Shown here one piece after another: positions 8,212-16,686 of a DNA stretch of 64,000 nt. The stretch spans positions 62,001 to 126,000 of the forward strand of contig NZ_BDCG01000017.1 in assembly GCF_001613385.1 (NCBI RefSeq), in the 5' to 3' direction. How positions within the stretch are numbered: position 1 is the stretch's first letter; each line of letters opens with the position of its first letter. The position numbers were made by a program, and so were the translations under genes. Under the pieces are notes generated by a model. It saw only the letters and a list, made by a program, of their open reading frames with translations. It was not told where the DNA came from and made no database searches. This stretch comes from Nocardia flavorosea NBRC 108225. Its GTDB lineage: Bacteria; Actinomycetota; Actinomycetes; Mycobacteriales; Mycobacteriaceae.

Positions 8212-8668
8212 CTACTACCGAGACCAGGATGCGCCCGAGGCGAACAGCCTCGTCCCCAGAGGCTCGGCACTCATAGTCGACGACAACGGCGCGGTGCTGA
8301 TGCAACGCCGCAGCGACTCGGGGAACTGGTCGTTTCCCGGTGGAACCATGGAGATCGGCGAAACGCTGGAACAGTGCGTGATCCGGGAAACGAAAGAAGA
8401 GACCGGCCTCGACATCGAAATAACCGGAATCCTGGGGATATACACCGACCCCGACCATGTGATCGCGTACCCAGACGGCGAGGTCAGACAAGAATTCAAC
8501 ATCACGTTCTACGGCCGCGTGACCGGCGGCACCATCGCGGTCAGTTCGGAATCGACCGATGTCGAGTTCTTGACCCCGGCTCAGCTGGAAACACTCCCGG
8601 TGCACGAGACGGTACGACTCCGGCTACGGCATCACACCGAACAAAGACCGAAACCGTATCTCGGATGA
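8195..8668 (+). CDS. Nudix hydrolase
   Basis: A 157-residue pyrophosphohydrolase. The complete Nudix box spans residues 50-72: Gly50, Glu56, Arg64-Glu65, Glu68-Glu69 and Gly71 all present, giving the Mg2+ site that cleaves nucleoside diphosphate-X bonds. The preceding NWSFPGG and the N-terminal strand ALIVDDNGAVLMQRR are typical. AGAGGTAGG precedes ATG 8195, which overlaps the regulator gene. Substrate unknown; the pairing with an XRE/DUF5919 regulator suggests a regulated housekeeping or stress role. Confidence 0.9.
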   Translation: MASRRDYYRDQDAPEANSLVPRGSALIVDDNGAVLMQRRSDSGNWSFPGGTMEIGETLEQCVIRETKEETGLDIEITGILGIYTDPDHVIAYPDGEVRQEFNITFYGRVTGGTIAVSSESTDVEFLTPAQLETLPVHETVRLRLRHHTEQRPKPYLG

Positions 8669-8677
8669 CACCATGCC

Positions 8678-8848
8678 TCACAACGGAATCGAACCGCTGC
8701 CGCCGCAGTCATAGCACGTAGGACCGCCCAGGCAGGACATACACATTTCTGTTCCCAGGCCGAGGCAGGATGAGCAGTCCTCCGTGCCTGTGCCGATCCA
8801 GTCGTGGATCGCCGTTGCCGATGCCGGCCTGCTGCAGCAGACCGCCAC
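8678..8848 (-). CDS. Possible small CXXC-rich zinc-binding protein
   Basis: A 56-residue frame from GTG 8848. The second half has repeated cysteine pairs (CSSCLGLG, CMSC, CYDCGGSGS) like a DnaJ-type CxxCxGxG zinc finger. The start is uncertain: the same frame is open further upstream, and a neighbouring frame has plausible coding sequence that could belong to a longer frameshifted gene. No clear ribosome site. Confidence 0.35.
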   Translation of the reverse strand: MAVCCSRPASATAIHDWIGTGTEDCSSCLGLGTEMCMSCLGGPTCYDCGGSGSIPL

Positions 8849-9008
8849 GGCCCGGTCGGCACCTGTGTGGTGACCACGCTGTCCAACGCACGCCGCCAGA
8901 TCGACTTCGCCGCGACCTCGTCTGCCGAGCTCGCCGGCCCATCCGACTGATCGGCCGACCGCTCTCGGAAACGAGGAACAGCGGCGTGGGTGTCGAGTCA
9001 GTCGCCGG

Positions 9009-9650
9009 CTACTGCGAGTGTGGAGGCAGGAGCCGGCCGCTGAGGACGGGACGTTCGTTGAGGTCATCCAGAGGCAACCCGACGCCGAGCTTCTCGGCAA
9101 GCCTGTAGAAGATTTCGCGGGACCCCAAGGGGCCGTATTCGTCTTCTTCGGGCCGGGCGCCGAGGCCCTGCAACTCGGTGTCGAAGCGGTGCGGGTCACC
9201 GCCGGTCCGCGCGAAGCCGGTCCTGGTGTCGAGTCCGGTGGTAAGGCGGCCGTTCTCGGCGTACCGGAACACCACTCCCGGTTTCTCGTTGGCGTTCAGC
9301 ACCACTGCCGCGGTTCCGATCGAGGCGCGCAGCACCAGTCCTGGATCTTCCAGGCCCTTCCAGCTACCGTGCTCCCACACCCAGGCCCAGCTTCCGTAAT
9401 GTCCGGCGCTGACCACATATCCGTCGGGTGCGTAGAGAAGATCACGCAGTTCGTGGTGGAAGTCATCCTGCTCGCGCACTGCCACGGTGTTTCGGTCGAC
9501 GCCCATCCGCTCCAATAGTTCCCGGGCGTTGATCTGACGAGCGAAGGTGAGGCTGAGCAGCGGCAGATCCCTACCGTACATCCACCCGAGGCCACCGGCC
9601 ATGGCAGCGCCGTCATCAGCTGACGTAGTCATAGCGGCTGACACTGCCAT
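9009..9650 (-). CDS. DUF6461-like hypothetical protein
   Basis: A 213-residue protein with the pattern of actinobacterial DUF6461 proteins: an N-terminal region LLSLTFARQINARELLERMG, a central W-rich part (YGSWAWVWEHGSWKG), and AVVLNANEKPGVVFRYAENG. Function is unknown. An alternative ATG at 9632 is possible; neither start has a strong ribosome site. It is the last gene of the accessory block before the crotonase at 9713-10609. Confidence 0.75.
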   Translation of the reverse strand: MAVSAAMTTSADDGAAMAGGLGWMYGRDLPLLSLTFARQINARELLERMGVDRNTVAVREQDDFHHELRDLLYAPDGYVVSAGHYGSWAWVWEHGSWKGLEDPGLVLRASIGTAAVVLNANEKPGVVFRYAENGRLTTGLDTRTGFARTGGDPHRFDTELQGLGARPEEDEYGPLGSREIFYRLAEKLGVGLPLDDLNERPVLSGRLLPPHSQ

Positions 9651-9712
9651 GAGTCACCGACAACCAGGATGAGCCGTTGGCCGGAAAGACCCAGCCCGGG
9701 TGTGCGGGTAAC

Positions 9713-10609
9713 TCAGGAGATATCCGGTTCCGGGACGTGGAAGTGCTCGTCACGCAACCGGAAGGCCTCGCGGGTGCCGTGTTCGGCACGGCTTTTGACG
9801 AAGTTGAATTCCCCAGGGGCGAACTGGAGATTGGTGCCGAACGCGTGGAACAGGTAGCTCGCGACCTCTTCCCCCTGGTACGCCTGGCTCTGTTCGACCA
9901 ACCGGAACGCTTCCTTCGCGATGACCACGCCGTCGGCGGGCATTTTCGCCGCCTTCTCGGCCCAGTACCGGGCCCGGGCCGTGACACCGGACGGGTCGCT
10001 GGTCTCGGTGAACACCCCCAGATGTTCCACCTCGCCCGCCTGGAGGATATCGCCGGTCAGCAGCATGCGCCGGGCCAGTACCGGGCCCAGACGGTGGAAG
10101 AACAGGTGCAGGCTGCCCAGGGCCGGTCCGAGGAAGCGGGTGGCCGGCATGCCGATCCGGGTGTCGCGGGCGATCACCGAGATATCGGTCATCAACGCCA
10201 TTTCGAATCCGCCGCCGAGCGCGTAACCGCTGATCTCGCCCACGGTGACCTTCGGGTAGCCCATGAGGTTGTGGTAGAAGCCGAACGATTTGCGGTCCAC
10301 GGTCAGCCGGCGGCGCTGACTGGGTCGGCTTTTCGCCGGTTTGCCGTCGGCGCCTGCGCGGTCGCCGTACCAGCCGTAGGCGTTGTTCATATCGGCGCCG
10401 GTGCTGAATACGCCCTCGGTGCCGCGCAGCAGGACGACGGTAATGTCGTCGTCTTCGGCCGCGCGGTCGAGGTGGCGGGCCAGTTCGTCGCGCATGGCGG
10501 CGTTGTAGGAATTGCGCCGCGCGGGATTGTCGAGTGTGATGGTGACGATCCGGCCACCGGGGTCCACGTCGTAGTGCACTCGGCCGTCTGCGGCGCTGGA
10601 GTCGGTCAT
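9713..10609 (-). CDS. Enoyl-CoA hydratase/isomerase family protein
   Basis: A 298-residue crotonase. Motifs: LDNPARRNSYNAAM near the start, STGADMN in the oxyanion-hole loop, and GEISGYALGGGFEMALMTDI. The acid position region reads MPATRFLGPALGS, unlike the GxPExGGT of hydratases, and a long insertion with YHNLMGYPK precedes it, so the reaction may differ from simple hydration. ATG 10609 (MTDSS) is preferred over a longer form starting at 10630. It follows the thioesterase by 42 bases and is likely in one operon with it, read from the divergent promoter at about 11.34-11.45 kb. Confidence 0.85.
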   Translation of the reverse strand: MTDSSAADGRVHYDVDPGGRIVTITLDNPARRNSYNAAMRDELARHLDRAAEDDDITVVLLRGTEGVFSTGADMNNAYGWYGDRAGADGKPAKSRPSQRRRLTVDRKSFGFYHNLMGYPKVTVGEISGYALGGGFEMALMTDISVIARDTRIGMPATRFLGPALGSLHLFFHRLGPVLARRMLLTGDILQAGEVEHLGVFTETSDPSGVTARARYWAEKAAKMPADGVVIAKEAFRLVEQSQAYQGEEVASYLFHAFGTNLQFAPGEFNFVKSRAEHGTREAFRLRDEHFHVPEPDIS

Positions 10610-10651
10610 CAGGGGTCCTCTTCTCTTCACAGGTGCGGTACGTGCCGCAGA

Positions 10652-11335
10652 TCAGTCGGGCACGTGGCGGCGGCCGAGGCGAGTACCGGTCAGTTTCGCC
10701 GCGACGGTCTCGACCTCTGCCGTGCACAGCAGTTTGTCCTCGCGCAGCAGCCGGGCCTTCGATCGGATTCCGGACTCGTCCACGACACGATCGATCTCGA
10801 AACGCAACTCCACCAGCAGCGGGGTCGGCCGGCGGTAGGTGATGTTCATCGAACGGGTTTTCCCGGTGACGCCGACGGCGCAGCTGTGGTGCTGGACCGC
10901 CGCGTCGAAGAACACGCCGAGGAAGCCGCCGTGCACAAGACCGGGCGGACCCTCGTGCACCAGGGGAAAAGCGATCCGGCCGGCAGCGCGTTCGGGGCCG
11001 AGCAAATCGAAACGATACTCGGGAAAGCAGGGGTTGTAGGCGCCGATATCGAAGGCGTGGTCCAGGTAGACGCGCTGGGTATCGCTCGCGTCCGGCCCGA
11101 CCCGGGGTGCTGAGTCCGGGGGTGCCGCAACGGTCAGTTCGCGCTCCCACCGCTCGAGGTTTTCGATCATCGTGTCGACCGCCGGGTGCGGCTGTTCCAG
11201 GGAAACCAGTAAGCCGGCGATGCGGCGCAAGGCACCGGCCGCGGCCACCGTCTGGGCGAGCGGTTGTTCGCCGAAGCGCAGGGATGCCGTGGTGGCACCC
11301 TCGGCGGCGGGGTCGGATTTGTCGTTCACGGCCAT
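10652..11335 (-). CDS. Hotdog-fold thioesterase (PaaI/4HBT type)
   Basis: A 227-residue protein whose C-terminal hotdog domain contains GPPGLVHGGFLGVFFDAAV, the characteristic HGG(x)3-4 active-site helix, then TRSMNITYRRPTPLL. It would hydrolyse an acyl-CoA or act as a dehydratase-like hotdog. The N-terminal 90 residues are an unassigned helical extension. ATG 11335 is chosen; upstream codons in frame have no ribosome site. Divergent from the crotonase operon at 11454, with the phased operator between. Confidence 0.8.
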   Translation of the reverse strand: MAVNDKSDPAAEGATTASLRFGEQPLAQTVAAAGALRRIAGLLVSLEQPHPAVDTMIENLERWERELTVAAPPDSAPRVGPDASDTQRVYLDHAFDIGAYNPCFPEYRFDLLGPERAAGRIAFPLVHEGPPGLVHGGFLGVFFDAAVQHHSCAVGVTGKTRSMNITYRRPTPLLVELRFEIDRVVDESGIRSKARLLREDKLLCTAEVETVAAKLTGTRLGRRHVPD

Positions 11336-11387
11336 CGAAACCTTGCTTTCGTCGCCGATAGGTCTGCACAAACCTTGGCAGAAGATC

Positions 11388-11419
11388 AACGGTATTGTCT
11401 ACTGTATCTATATCAGTAG
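11388..11419. promoter_or_regulatory. Triple 12-bp-phased operator in divergent promoter
   Basis: Half-sites AACGGTA (11388), TACTGTA (11400) and ATCAGTA (11412) lie at 12-bp steps; the last two form the inverted repeat CTACTG-N9-CAGTAG. It is between the thioesterase/crotonase pair (minus) and the crotonase/ligase operon (plus), 35 bp before the latter's start, so it could control both. Confidence 0.7.
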
Positions 11420-11453
11420 GCATCCCAGTGCCCCGTCCGCCCAGGAGGGAACC

Positions 11454-12257
11454 ATGCCGTTCGACACCATCGGCTACGCAGTCGACGGACACACGGCCAC
11501 CATCACGCTGAATCGGCCCGACGCACTCAACGCGCTCAGCCCGCATATGATCACCGAGCTGCGCTCCGCCTATGACGAGGCCGAGAACGACGACAAGGTG
11601 TGGTCGCTCATCGTCACCGGCGCGGGCCGCGCGTTCTGCACCGGCGCCGACGTCAAGGCCATCCCCGGCGACGGCAAGGTGATCAACGAACGGCCGTACC
11701 TGTCCACCTACGAGCAGTGGGAAGCGCCTCAGGAGGGCACGCCCCCGTTCCGGACCATGACCAAACCGGTGCTCACCGCGGTCAACGGCGTGTGCTGCGG
11801 CGCCGGGCTGGATTGGGTGACCACGGGCGATATCGTCATCGCCTCGGACCGGGCGAGTTTCTTCGATCCGCATGTCAGTATCGGCCTGGTCGCCGGACGC
11901 GAGGTCGTGCGCCTGGCCCGGGTGCTGCCGCGCACGGTCGCGCTGCGGATGGCGCTGATGGGTAAACATGAGCGGATGAGTGCCCAGCGCGCCTACGAAC
12001 TGGGGATGGTCACCGAGGTCGTGGAGCACGATCGGCTGCTCGAACGTGCCCAGGAGATCGCCGCCATCGTCAACTCCAATGCGCCGCTGGCTGTCCGGGG
12101 GACGCGCTTGGCGATCGTCAAAGGTTTGAACGTCCCGCTGCACGAAGCCGAAATGCTCGCCGAATCGTTCCGGGAACGCGTCACCCGTACCGAGGACGCG
12201 CTCGAGGGCCCCAAGGCATTCATCGAGAAGCGCACACCCGATTGGCAATGCCGTTAA
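11454..12257 (+). CDS. Enoyl-CoA hydratase/isomerase family protein
   Basis: A 267-residue crotonase: LNRPDALNALSPHM, FCTGADVKA and NGVCCGAGLDWVTTGDI. A glutamate at the second acid position is visible in LVAGREVVRLARVLP. It may hydrate or isomerise the enoyl-CoA made after one of the ligases in the same operon. ATG 11454 is preceded by AGGAGGGA at optimal distance; the longer open frame upstream runs through the promoter and operator and is not the gene. First gene of an operon that extends to about 19160. Confidence 0.9.
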   Translation: MPFDTIGYAVDGHTATITLNRPDALNALSPHMITELRSAYDEAENDDKVWSLIVTGAGRAFCTGADVKAIPGDGKVINERPYLSTYEQWEAPQEGTPPFRTMTKPVLTAVNGVCCGAGLDWVTTGDIVIASDRASFFDPHVSIGLVAGREVVRLARVLPRTVALRMALMGKHERMSAQRAYELGMVTEVVEHDRLLERAQEIAAIVNSNAPLAVRGTRLAIVKGLNVPLHEAEMLAESFRERVTRTEDALEGPKAFIEKRTPDWQCR

Positions 12258-12325
12258 CCCTTCCCAGCAGCCGAAGCCGGGATTTCCGACTCAGACCACA
12301 CCGACAACCTCGGAGGGAGGCAGCA

Positions 12326-12361
12326 GTGCCTTATATCGTTTCCTCGGAGCCTTTCCGATGA
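12326..12361 (+). CDS. Possible 11-residue leader peptide coupled to the next crotonase
   Basis: GTG 12326 lies five bases after the strongest ribosome site in the area (GGAGGGAGG, 12312-12320). The frame reads VPYIVSSEPFR and stops at TGA 12359-12361, overlapping the ATG of the crotonase at 12358 (ATGA). The crotonase itself has only a weak GGAG. This is the arrangement of a coupling or attenuator mini-ORF; it has no homology to judge. Confidence 0.45.
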   Translation: MPYIVSSEPFR

Positions 12362-13257
12362 GCGCCGCGTCCCGGGAAGCCGGGGCTTCCGGCTACGGCC
12401 GGGCCGGCGATCGGACCGAGGCATCTGCGGTGCCCAGTAACGGTCCGGCGGCCGACGCACCACCACGCGACTACAGCGGCGAGTTCGAAACGATTCTGCT
12501 CGAAGTCGACCCGACCGACCGCGTCGCGACACTCACCCTGAATCGGCCCGAGCGCCTGAACGCGTTCAACCGGACGATGTGTGAGGAAGTCCAGCGCGCG
12601 TGGCACACGATCAAACTAGATGACTCGGTCAACGCGGTCGTCGTTCGCGCGGCAGGTGACCGGGCATTCAGCGCCGGACTCGACGTCAAATCGGATTACG
12701 GGCAACCGGCCAGCGTCTGGCATCACGAGGATCCCGGCGAATTGCTCAGCCCCAAATGGCAGAAGATGTGGAAGCCGGTGGTGTGTGCGGTGCACGGGAT
12801 GTGTACCGCGGGGGCGTTCTACTTCGTCAACGAATCCGATGTGGTGGTCTGCTCGGACGAGGCGACCTGCTTCGACTCGCATGTGTCCGCCGGCCTGGTG
12901 TCGGCGCTGGAACCGGTCGGGCTCATGCGCCGGATCGGGCTCGGGGAGACATTGCGGATGGCGCTGATGGGCAATGACGAACGGGTCTCGGCACAGACCG
13001 CGCTGCGGATCGGTCTGGTGTCGGAGGTCGTCGCCCGCGAACACCTGTGGGCCCGCGCCCACAGCATCGCGGCCGCCATCGCCGCCAAACCCCCCGCCGC
13101 CACCCAGGGCACGGTCAAAGCGATCTGGGAATCACTCGACAAGCCCTACCGGGCGGCGCTCGACCACGGACTCATCTACACCCGGCTCGGCAATCCGATC
13201 GGCAAATCCGAACTGGCCGCCTCCTCGCCCACCGCGACCGAACCGAGGATCCGCTGA
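12358..13257 (+). CDS. Enoyl-CoA hydratase/isomerase family protein with N-terminal extension
   Basis: A 299-residue crotonase with about 40 extra residues rich in Ala, Gly and Pro before the fold (SREAGASGYGRAGDRTEA...). Core motifs: LNRPERLNAFNRTM, FSAGLDVKSDYG, HGMCTAGAFYFVNESD. The second acid site reads VSALEPVGLMRR with a Glu. It is closely similar in layout to the crotonase at 11454 (same MALMGN/K-ERxSAQ block), so the two are probably paralogues. ATG 12358 overlaps the possible leader peptide; the stop overlaps the next ATG (TGATG). Confidence 0.88.
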   Translation: MSAASREAGASGYGRAGDRTEASAVPSNGPAADAPPRDYSGEFETILLEVDPTDRVATLTLNRPERLNAFNRTMCEEVQRAWHTIKLDDSVNAVVVRAAGDRAFSAGLDVKSDYGQPASVWHHEDPGELLSPKWQKMWKPVVCAVHGMCTAGAFYFVNESDVVVCSDEATCFDSHVSAGLVSALEPVGLMRRIGLGETLRMALMGNDERVSAQTALRIGLVSEVVAREHLWARAHSIAAAIAAKPPAATQGTVKAIWESLDKPYRAALDHGLIYTRLGNPIGKSELAASSPTATEPRIR

Positions 13258-15104
13258 TGACCGATACCGCAGTACACTCCAACCCGCTGAGCCGGCGGAT
13301 AGCCCATGTCCTGGCATTGCAACCGGATTCACCCGCACTGGAATTCGACGAGCATTGGTATTCGTGGGGAGGGATCGGCGGGCTCACCCAGCGCATCGGG
13401 TCCATCATCGAATCGGACCAGGGGCCGCGTCCGGTCGGGATTCTCCTGCAGAACCGGCCCGAGCACGTGGCCGCGCTCCTGGCGGTCCTGCTCGCCGGCG
13501 ATACGGTGGTGGTGATCAACCCGTCGCGTGGGGACGACCGGACCCGCGACGATATCGCCGCACTCCGGCTGCCGCTGCTCATCGGCGCACCCGGCGACCT
13601 CGATGCGCTGGTGGTACCGGCACCGGAGGCCACGGTCGTCTCGATTCCGGGTCCGGACGCGCTGCCGGAGGTCCGGAGTACGGCGACCACGCAGAACAAC
13701 GAAGCGGCGCGGCCGGGCGTGGCTGTCCGCATGTTGACCAGCGGCACCACCGGACCGCCGAAACGGGTGGATATCAGCTACGACATGCTGGCGCGCAGCG
13801 TCATGGGGACCGATCCGGCAGCGGCCGACGCCCCGGCACGGCCCCGTAAAGGGGTCGCCGTGGTCAACGCACCACTGGTGCATATCGGTGGTGTCTTCCG
13901 GGTGCTGCAGTGCGTCACCGAGGCCCGGCCGTTCGTCCTGCTGCCCCGGTTCGAGCTGAAATCCTGGGTGCGCGCGGTGCGCGCGCACCGGCCGGGCGCG
14001 GTCTCGCTGGTACCGGCGGCGTTGCGGATGGTGCTGCATTCGGAACTGTGCCGCGAGGACCTCGCGGGAATCCGCGTCGTCACCTCCGGAACGGCACCGC
14101 TGTCGGCCGACGACGCCGACGCCTTCTACGAGAAATTCGGCATCCCGGTGCTGACCTCGTACGCCGCCACCGAATTCGGCGGTGGGGTGGCCGGCTGGAC
14201 GCTGCCCGATCACGAACAGTACTGGACGGCGAAGCGCGGCAGTGTGGGCCGGGCAACGGGCGGCGCCCGGCTGCGGGTGGTCGACGAGCACGGCGCGGTG
14301 CTCGGCGCGGGCGAGGCCGGGGTGCTCGAGGTGATCCCGGGACAGCTCGGACCGGGCGCGGACTGGGTCCGCACCACCGATCTGGCGCGGATCGACGCCG
14401 ACGGGTTCCTGTGGATCCTGGGCCGCGCGGACCAGGCGATCATCCGCGGCGGTTTCAAGATCATGCCCGACGATGTGCGGGGTGCCTTGGAAAGCCATCC
14501 GGCGGTGCGCGGTGCCGCGGTGGTCGGCCGGCCCGACCCACGGCTCGGTGAGACCCCGGTGGCGATGGTGGAACTGCACCCGGACGCGGACGCCTCGCCC
14601 GGCGCGTTGACCACGTTCCTGCAGACTCGGCTGGCGCGCTACGAGATTCCGACCGAACTGGTTGTGGTGCAGTCGATTCCCCGAACTCCCTCGGGCAAGC
14701 CCGATCTCCGCGCGGTGCGCAATCATTTCGAAACCGCCGCGTCGCGGCACGCACAGGTTCACCCGAGCGGCAACGCGACCGCTCCTGCGGCGGCCGACGC
14801 GCCCACCCACTCCACCGGGCACGCGCTCTCCGGCCCCACCGCGCCGGCCGATGTCACCGGGCACGACACCGCTGACCCCACCGAACCTGGGACCGTCGGC
14901 CGCACCGAGCACGAAGCCACCGATCCGAGCGAGCACAGATCCGCCGGTCCGGCCGACCACGAGACTGCCGACCCCACCGGGCCCGTGGTCGCCGATCATG
15001 CCTTCTCCGGACACAACCAGGCCGGACACACGGCTGCCGGATACGCCGAAACCACCCGACACCGGCCGGTCGACCTCGACGGGAGCGACCGTGCCGGCCG
15101 ATAA
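13257..15104 (+). CDS. AMP-dependent acyl-CoA synthetase with a low-complexity C-terminal tail
   Basis: A 615-residue adenylate-forming ligase (ATP + acid + CoA to acyl-CoA). The P-loop reads MLTSGTTGPPKR, the acyl site region SYAATEFGGG, the hinge RTTDLARIDADGFLWILGR, and the catalytic lysine is in PRTPSGKPDLRAV. After residue about 500 comes a 110-residue tail rich in His, Thr, Pro, Asp and Gly with loose repeats (TADPTEPG, ATDPSEHR, TADPTGPV), which is not part of the ANL fold. ATG 13257 overlaps the previous stop. The tail end overlaps the start of the next ligase. Paralogous to the broken ligase at 21705-23200. Substrate unknown. Confidence 0.88.
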   Translation: MTDTAVHSNPLSRRIAHVLALQPDSPALEFDEHWYSWGGIGGLTQRIGSIIESDQGPRPVGILLQNRPEHVAALLAVLLAGDTVVVINPSRGDDRTRDDIAALRLPLLIGAPGDLDALVVPAPEATVVSIPGPDALPEVRSTATTQNNEAARPGVAVRMLTSGTTGPPKRVDISYDMLARSVMGTDPAAADAPARPRKGVAVVNAPLVHIGGVFRVLQCVTEARPFVLLPRFELKSWVRAVRAHRPGAVSLVPAALRMVLHSELCREDLAGIRVVTSGTAPLSADDADAFYEKFGIPVLTSYAATEFGGGVAGWTLPDHEQYWTAKRGSVGRATGGARLRVVDEHGAVLGAGEAGVLEVIPGQLGPGADWVRTTDLARIDADGFLWILGRADQAIIRGGFKIMPDDVRGALESHPAVRGAAVVGRPDPRLGETPVAMVELHPDADASPGALTTFLQTRLARYEIPTELVVVQSIPRTPSGKPDLRAVRNHFETAASRHAQVHPSGNATAPAAADAPTHSTGHALSGPTAPADVTGHDTADPTEPGTVGRTEHEATDPSEHRSAGPADHETADPTGPVVADHAFSGHNQAGHTAAGYAETTRHRPVDLDGSDRAGR

Positions 15105-16686
15105 CGACACCCTCGCCCCACTGCTGCACCGGCAGGCGAGCGTCCGTGGCCGGCACCCGCTGCTGATCTGTGACCACGAGCGACTCGGCTACGCCGAAGC
15201 GCAGGCTCGTTCCGCCCGGCTCGCCCGCGGGCTGATTGCAGTGGGCGCCGGTAAGGGCACGCATATCGGAGTGCTGTACCCGAACGGGGCCGATTTCGTG
15301 ATCGCCGCGTTCGCCGCGGCCCGGATCGGGGCCGTGGTGGTACCTTTCTCCACCTTCGCCACCACGAGTGAACTGAGCCGCCAGCTCGTGGACAGTGATA
15401 TCCGGATCCTCCTGTCGATCGACGGCCATCGCGGTCACGACTACGTAGCGCGGCTGGCCGAGGCGCTACCCGGCGCGTTCGCCCGGGCGGCACCGCGCGT
15501 GGCCGACCGGATGCTGTGCCCGGAGGCCCCGCAGCTGCGACATATCGCGATAAGCCACCGCCCTGGCACCGGACCGCGCGATATCGGCGAACTCGACCGG
15601 CTCGCCGACACCGTCGGCGAGGACCTCCTCGCGGCGATGGAACGCGACGTCACCGCCGCCGATCCGCTATCGATCATCTACACCTCCGGTTCGACCAGCG
15701 CGCCGAAGGGTGTCGTGCACACCCACGGCGCACTCTTGGCCCATCAGCGCAACCTCAACGAAATCCGATGCCTCACGGCGGAAGACAGGCTGTTCTGCAA
15801 TTCACCGTTCTTCTGGATCGGCGGCTTCGGTTTCGCGCTGCTGGCAACCCTGCTGGCCGGTGCGACACTGGTGTGTTCCGACGCCGGCGACGCGAGCGCT
15901 ACCCTCGATCTGCTGGAAGCCGAAACGCCCACGGTCACCAACGGTTTCGCGGCCGGTGTCGCGCATCTGGCCCGGCATCCGAGCTTCGTCGCCCGCGATC
16001 TGTCCTCGATGCGCCGCGGCAACCTCTATGCGATCATGCCCGCCGACGCGCGACCCACCGACGCGGAGCTGCGGCACAATATGCTCGGGATGACCGAGGC
16101 GGGCAGCGTGGTCCTGCTCAGCGGCGACGACTCCGATCAGCCGGAACACCGGCGCGGTTCGTTCGGAAAACCCGCCCCCGGCTTCGACACCCGCATCGTC
16201 GACCCCGACACCGGCACCGACGCCACGACCGGCGAACTGTACATCCGCGGACCGTATGTGATGCAGGGTTACCACGGTCGCAGCCGGGAGCAGTGTTTCG
16301 ACGCCGACGGCTGGTTCCCTACCGGTGATCTGGTGCGCGTGGACGACGACGGGTTCTTCTACTTCCTCGGCAGACGCGGAGCCATGATCAAAACCGCGGG
16401 CGCCAATATCTCGCCGGCCGAGGTGGAGAAGGCGATCATGAAGATCACCGGCACGCCCGCACATGTACTCGGCCTGCCCGACCCCGACCGTGGCCAGATC
16501 GTGGTCGCCGTACTCGTCACCCCCGACGCCACCGTCGACGATACCGCGCTGCGCGAAAGCCTCCGGCAGGAGTTGTCGGCCTACAAGGTCCCCCGGCGAT
16601 TCGCCGCCCTGCGGCCCGGCGAGGTGCCGCTGCTACCCGGCGGCAAAGTGGACATCCAGCGACTCGGAAAGATCTTCGATGCCTGA
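15091..16686 (+). CDS. AMP-dependent acyl-CoA synthetase
   Basis: A 531-residue class I adenylate-forming enzyme. P-loop IIYTSGSTSAPKGVVH, FFWIGGFGFALL in the acyl-binding part, MLGMTEAGSVV, TGDLVRVDDDGFFYFLGR at the hinge, and the C-terminal lysine in LLPGGKVDIQRLG. The GTG start at 15091 has GGGAG six bases before and lies inside the last codons of the previous gene, so the low-complexity reading upstream is not included. Its stop overlaps the next ligase by eight bases. Shares PFFW.GGFG and MIK.NGA/TAGAN blocks with the next gene and is likely a duplicate. Confidence 0.9.
   Translation: MPADNDTLAPLLHRQASVRGRHPLLICDHERLGYAEAQARSARLARGLIAVGAGKGTHIGVLYPNGADFVIAAFAAARIGAVVVPFSTFATTSELSRQLVDSDIRILLSIDGHRGHDYVARLAEALPGAFARAAPRVADRMLCPEAPQLRHIAISHRPGTGPRDIGELDRLADTVGEDLLAAMERDVTAADPLSIIYTSGSTSAPKGVVHTHGALLAHQRNLNEIRCLTAEDRLFCNSPFFWIGGFGFALLATLLAGATLVCSDAGDASATLDLLEAETPTVTNGFAAGVAHLARHPSFVARDLSSMRRGNLYAIMPADARPTDAELRHNMLGMTEAGSVVLLSGDDSDQPEHRRGSFGKPAPGFDTRIVDPDTGTDATTGELYIRGPYVMQGYHGRSREQCFDADGWFPTGDLVRVDDDGFFYFLGRRGAMIKTAGANISPAEVEKAIMKITGTPAHVLGLPDPDRGQIVVAVLVTPDATVDDTALRESLRQELSAYKVPRRFAALRPGEVPLLPGGKVDIQRLGKIFDA

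Noticed and set aside
9750..12248. 832-codon open frame on the minus strand
   Set aside because: Runs antisense through the crotonase at 11454 and out of frame through two real minus-strand genes; no motif and Arg/Pro-rich.
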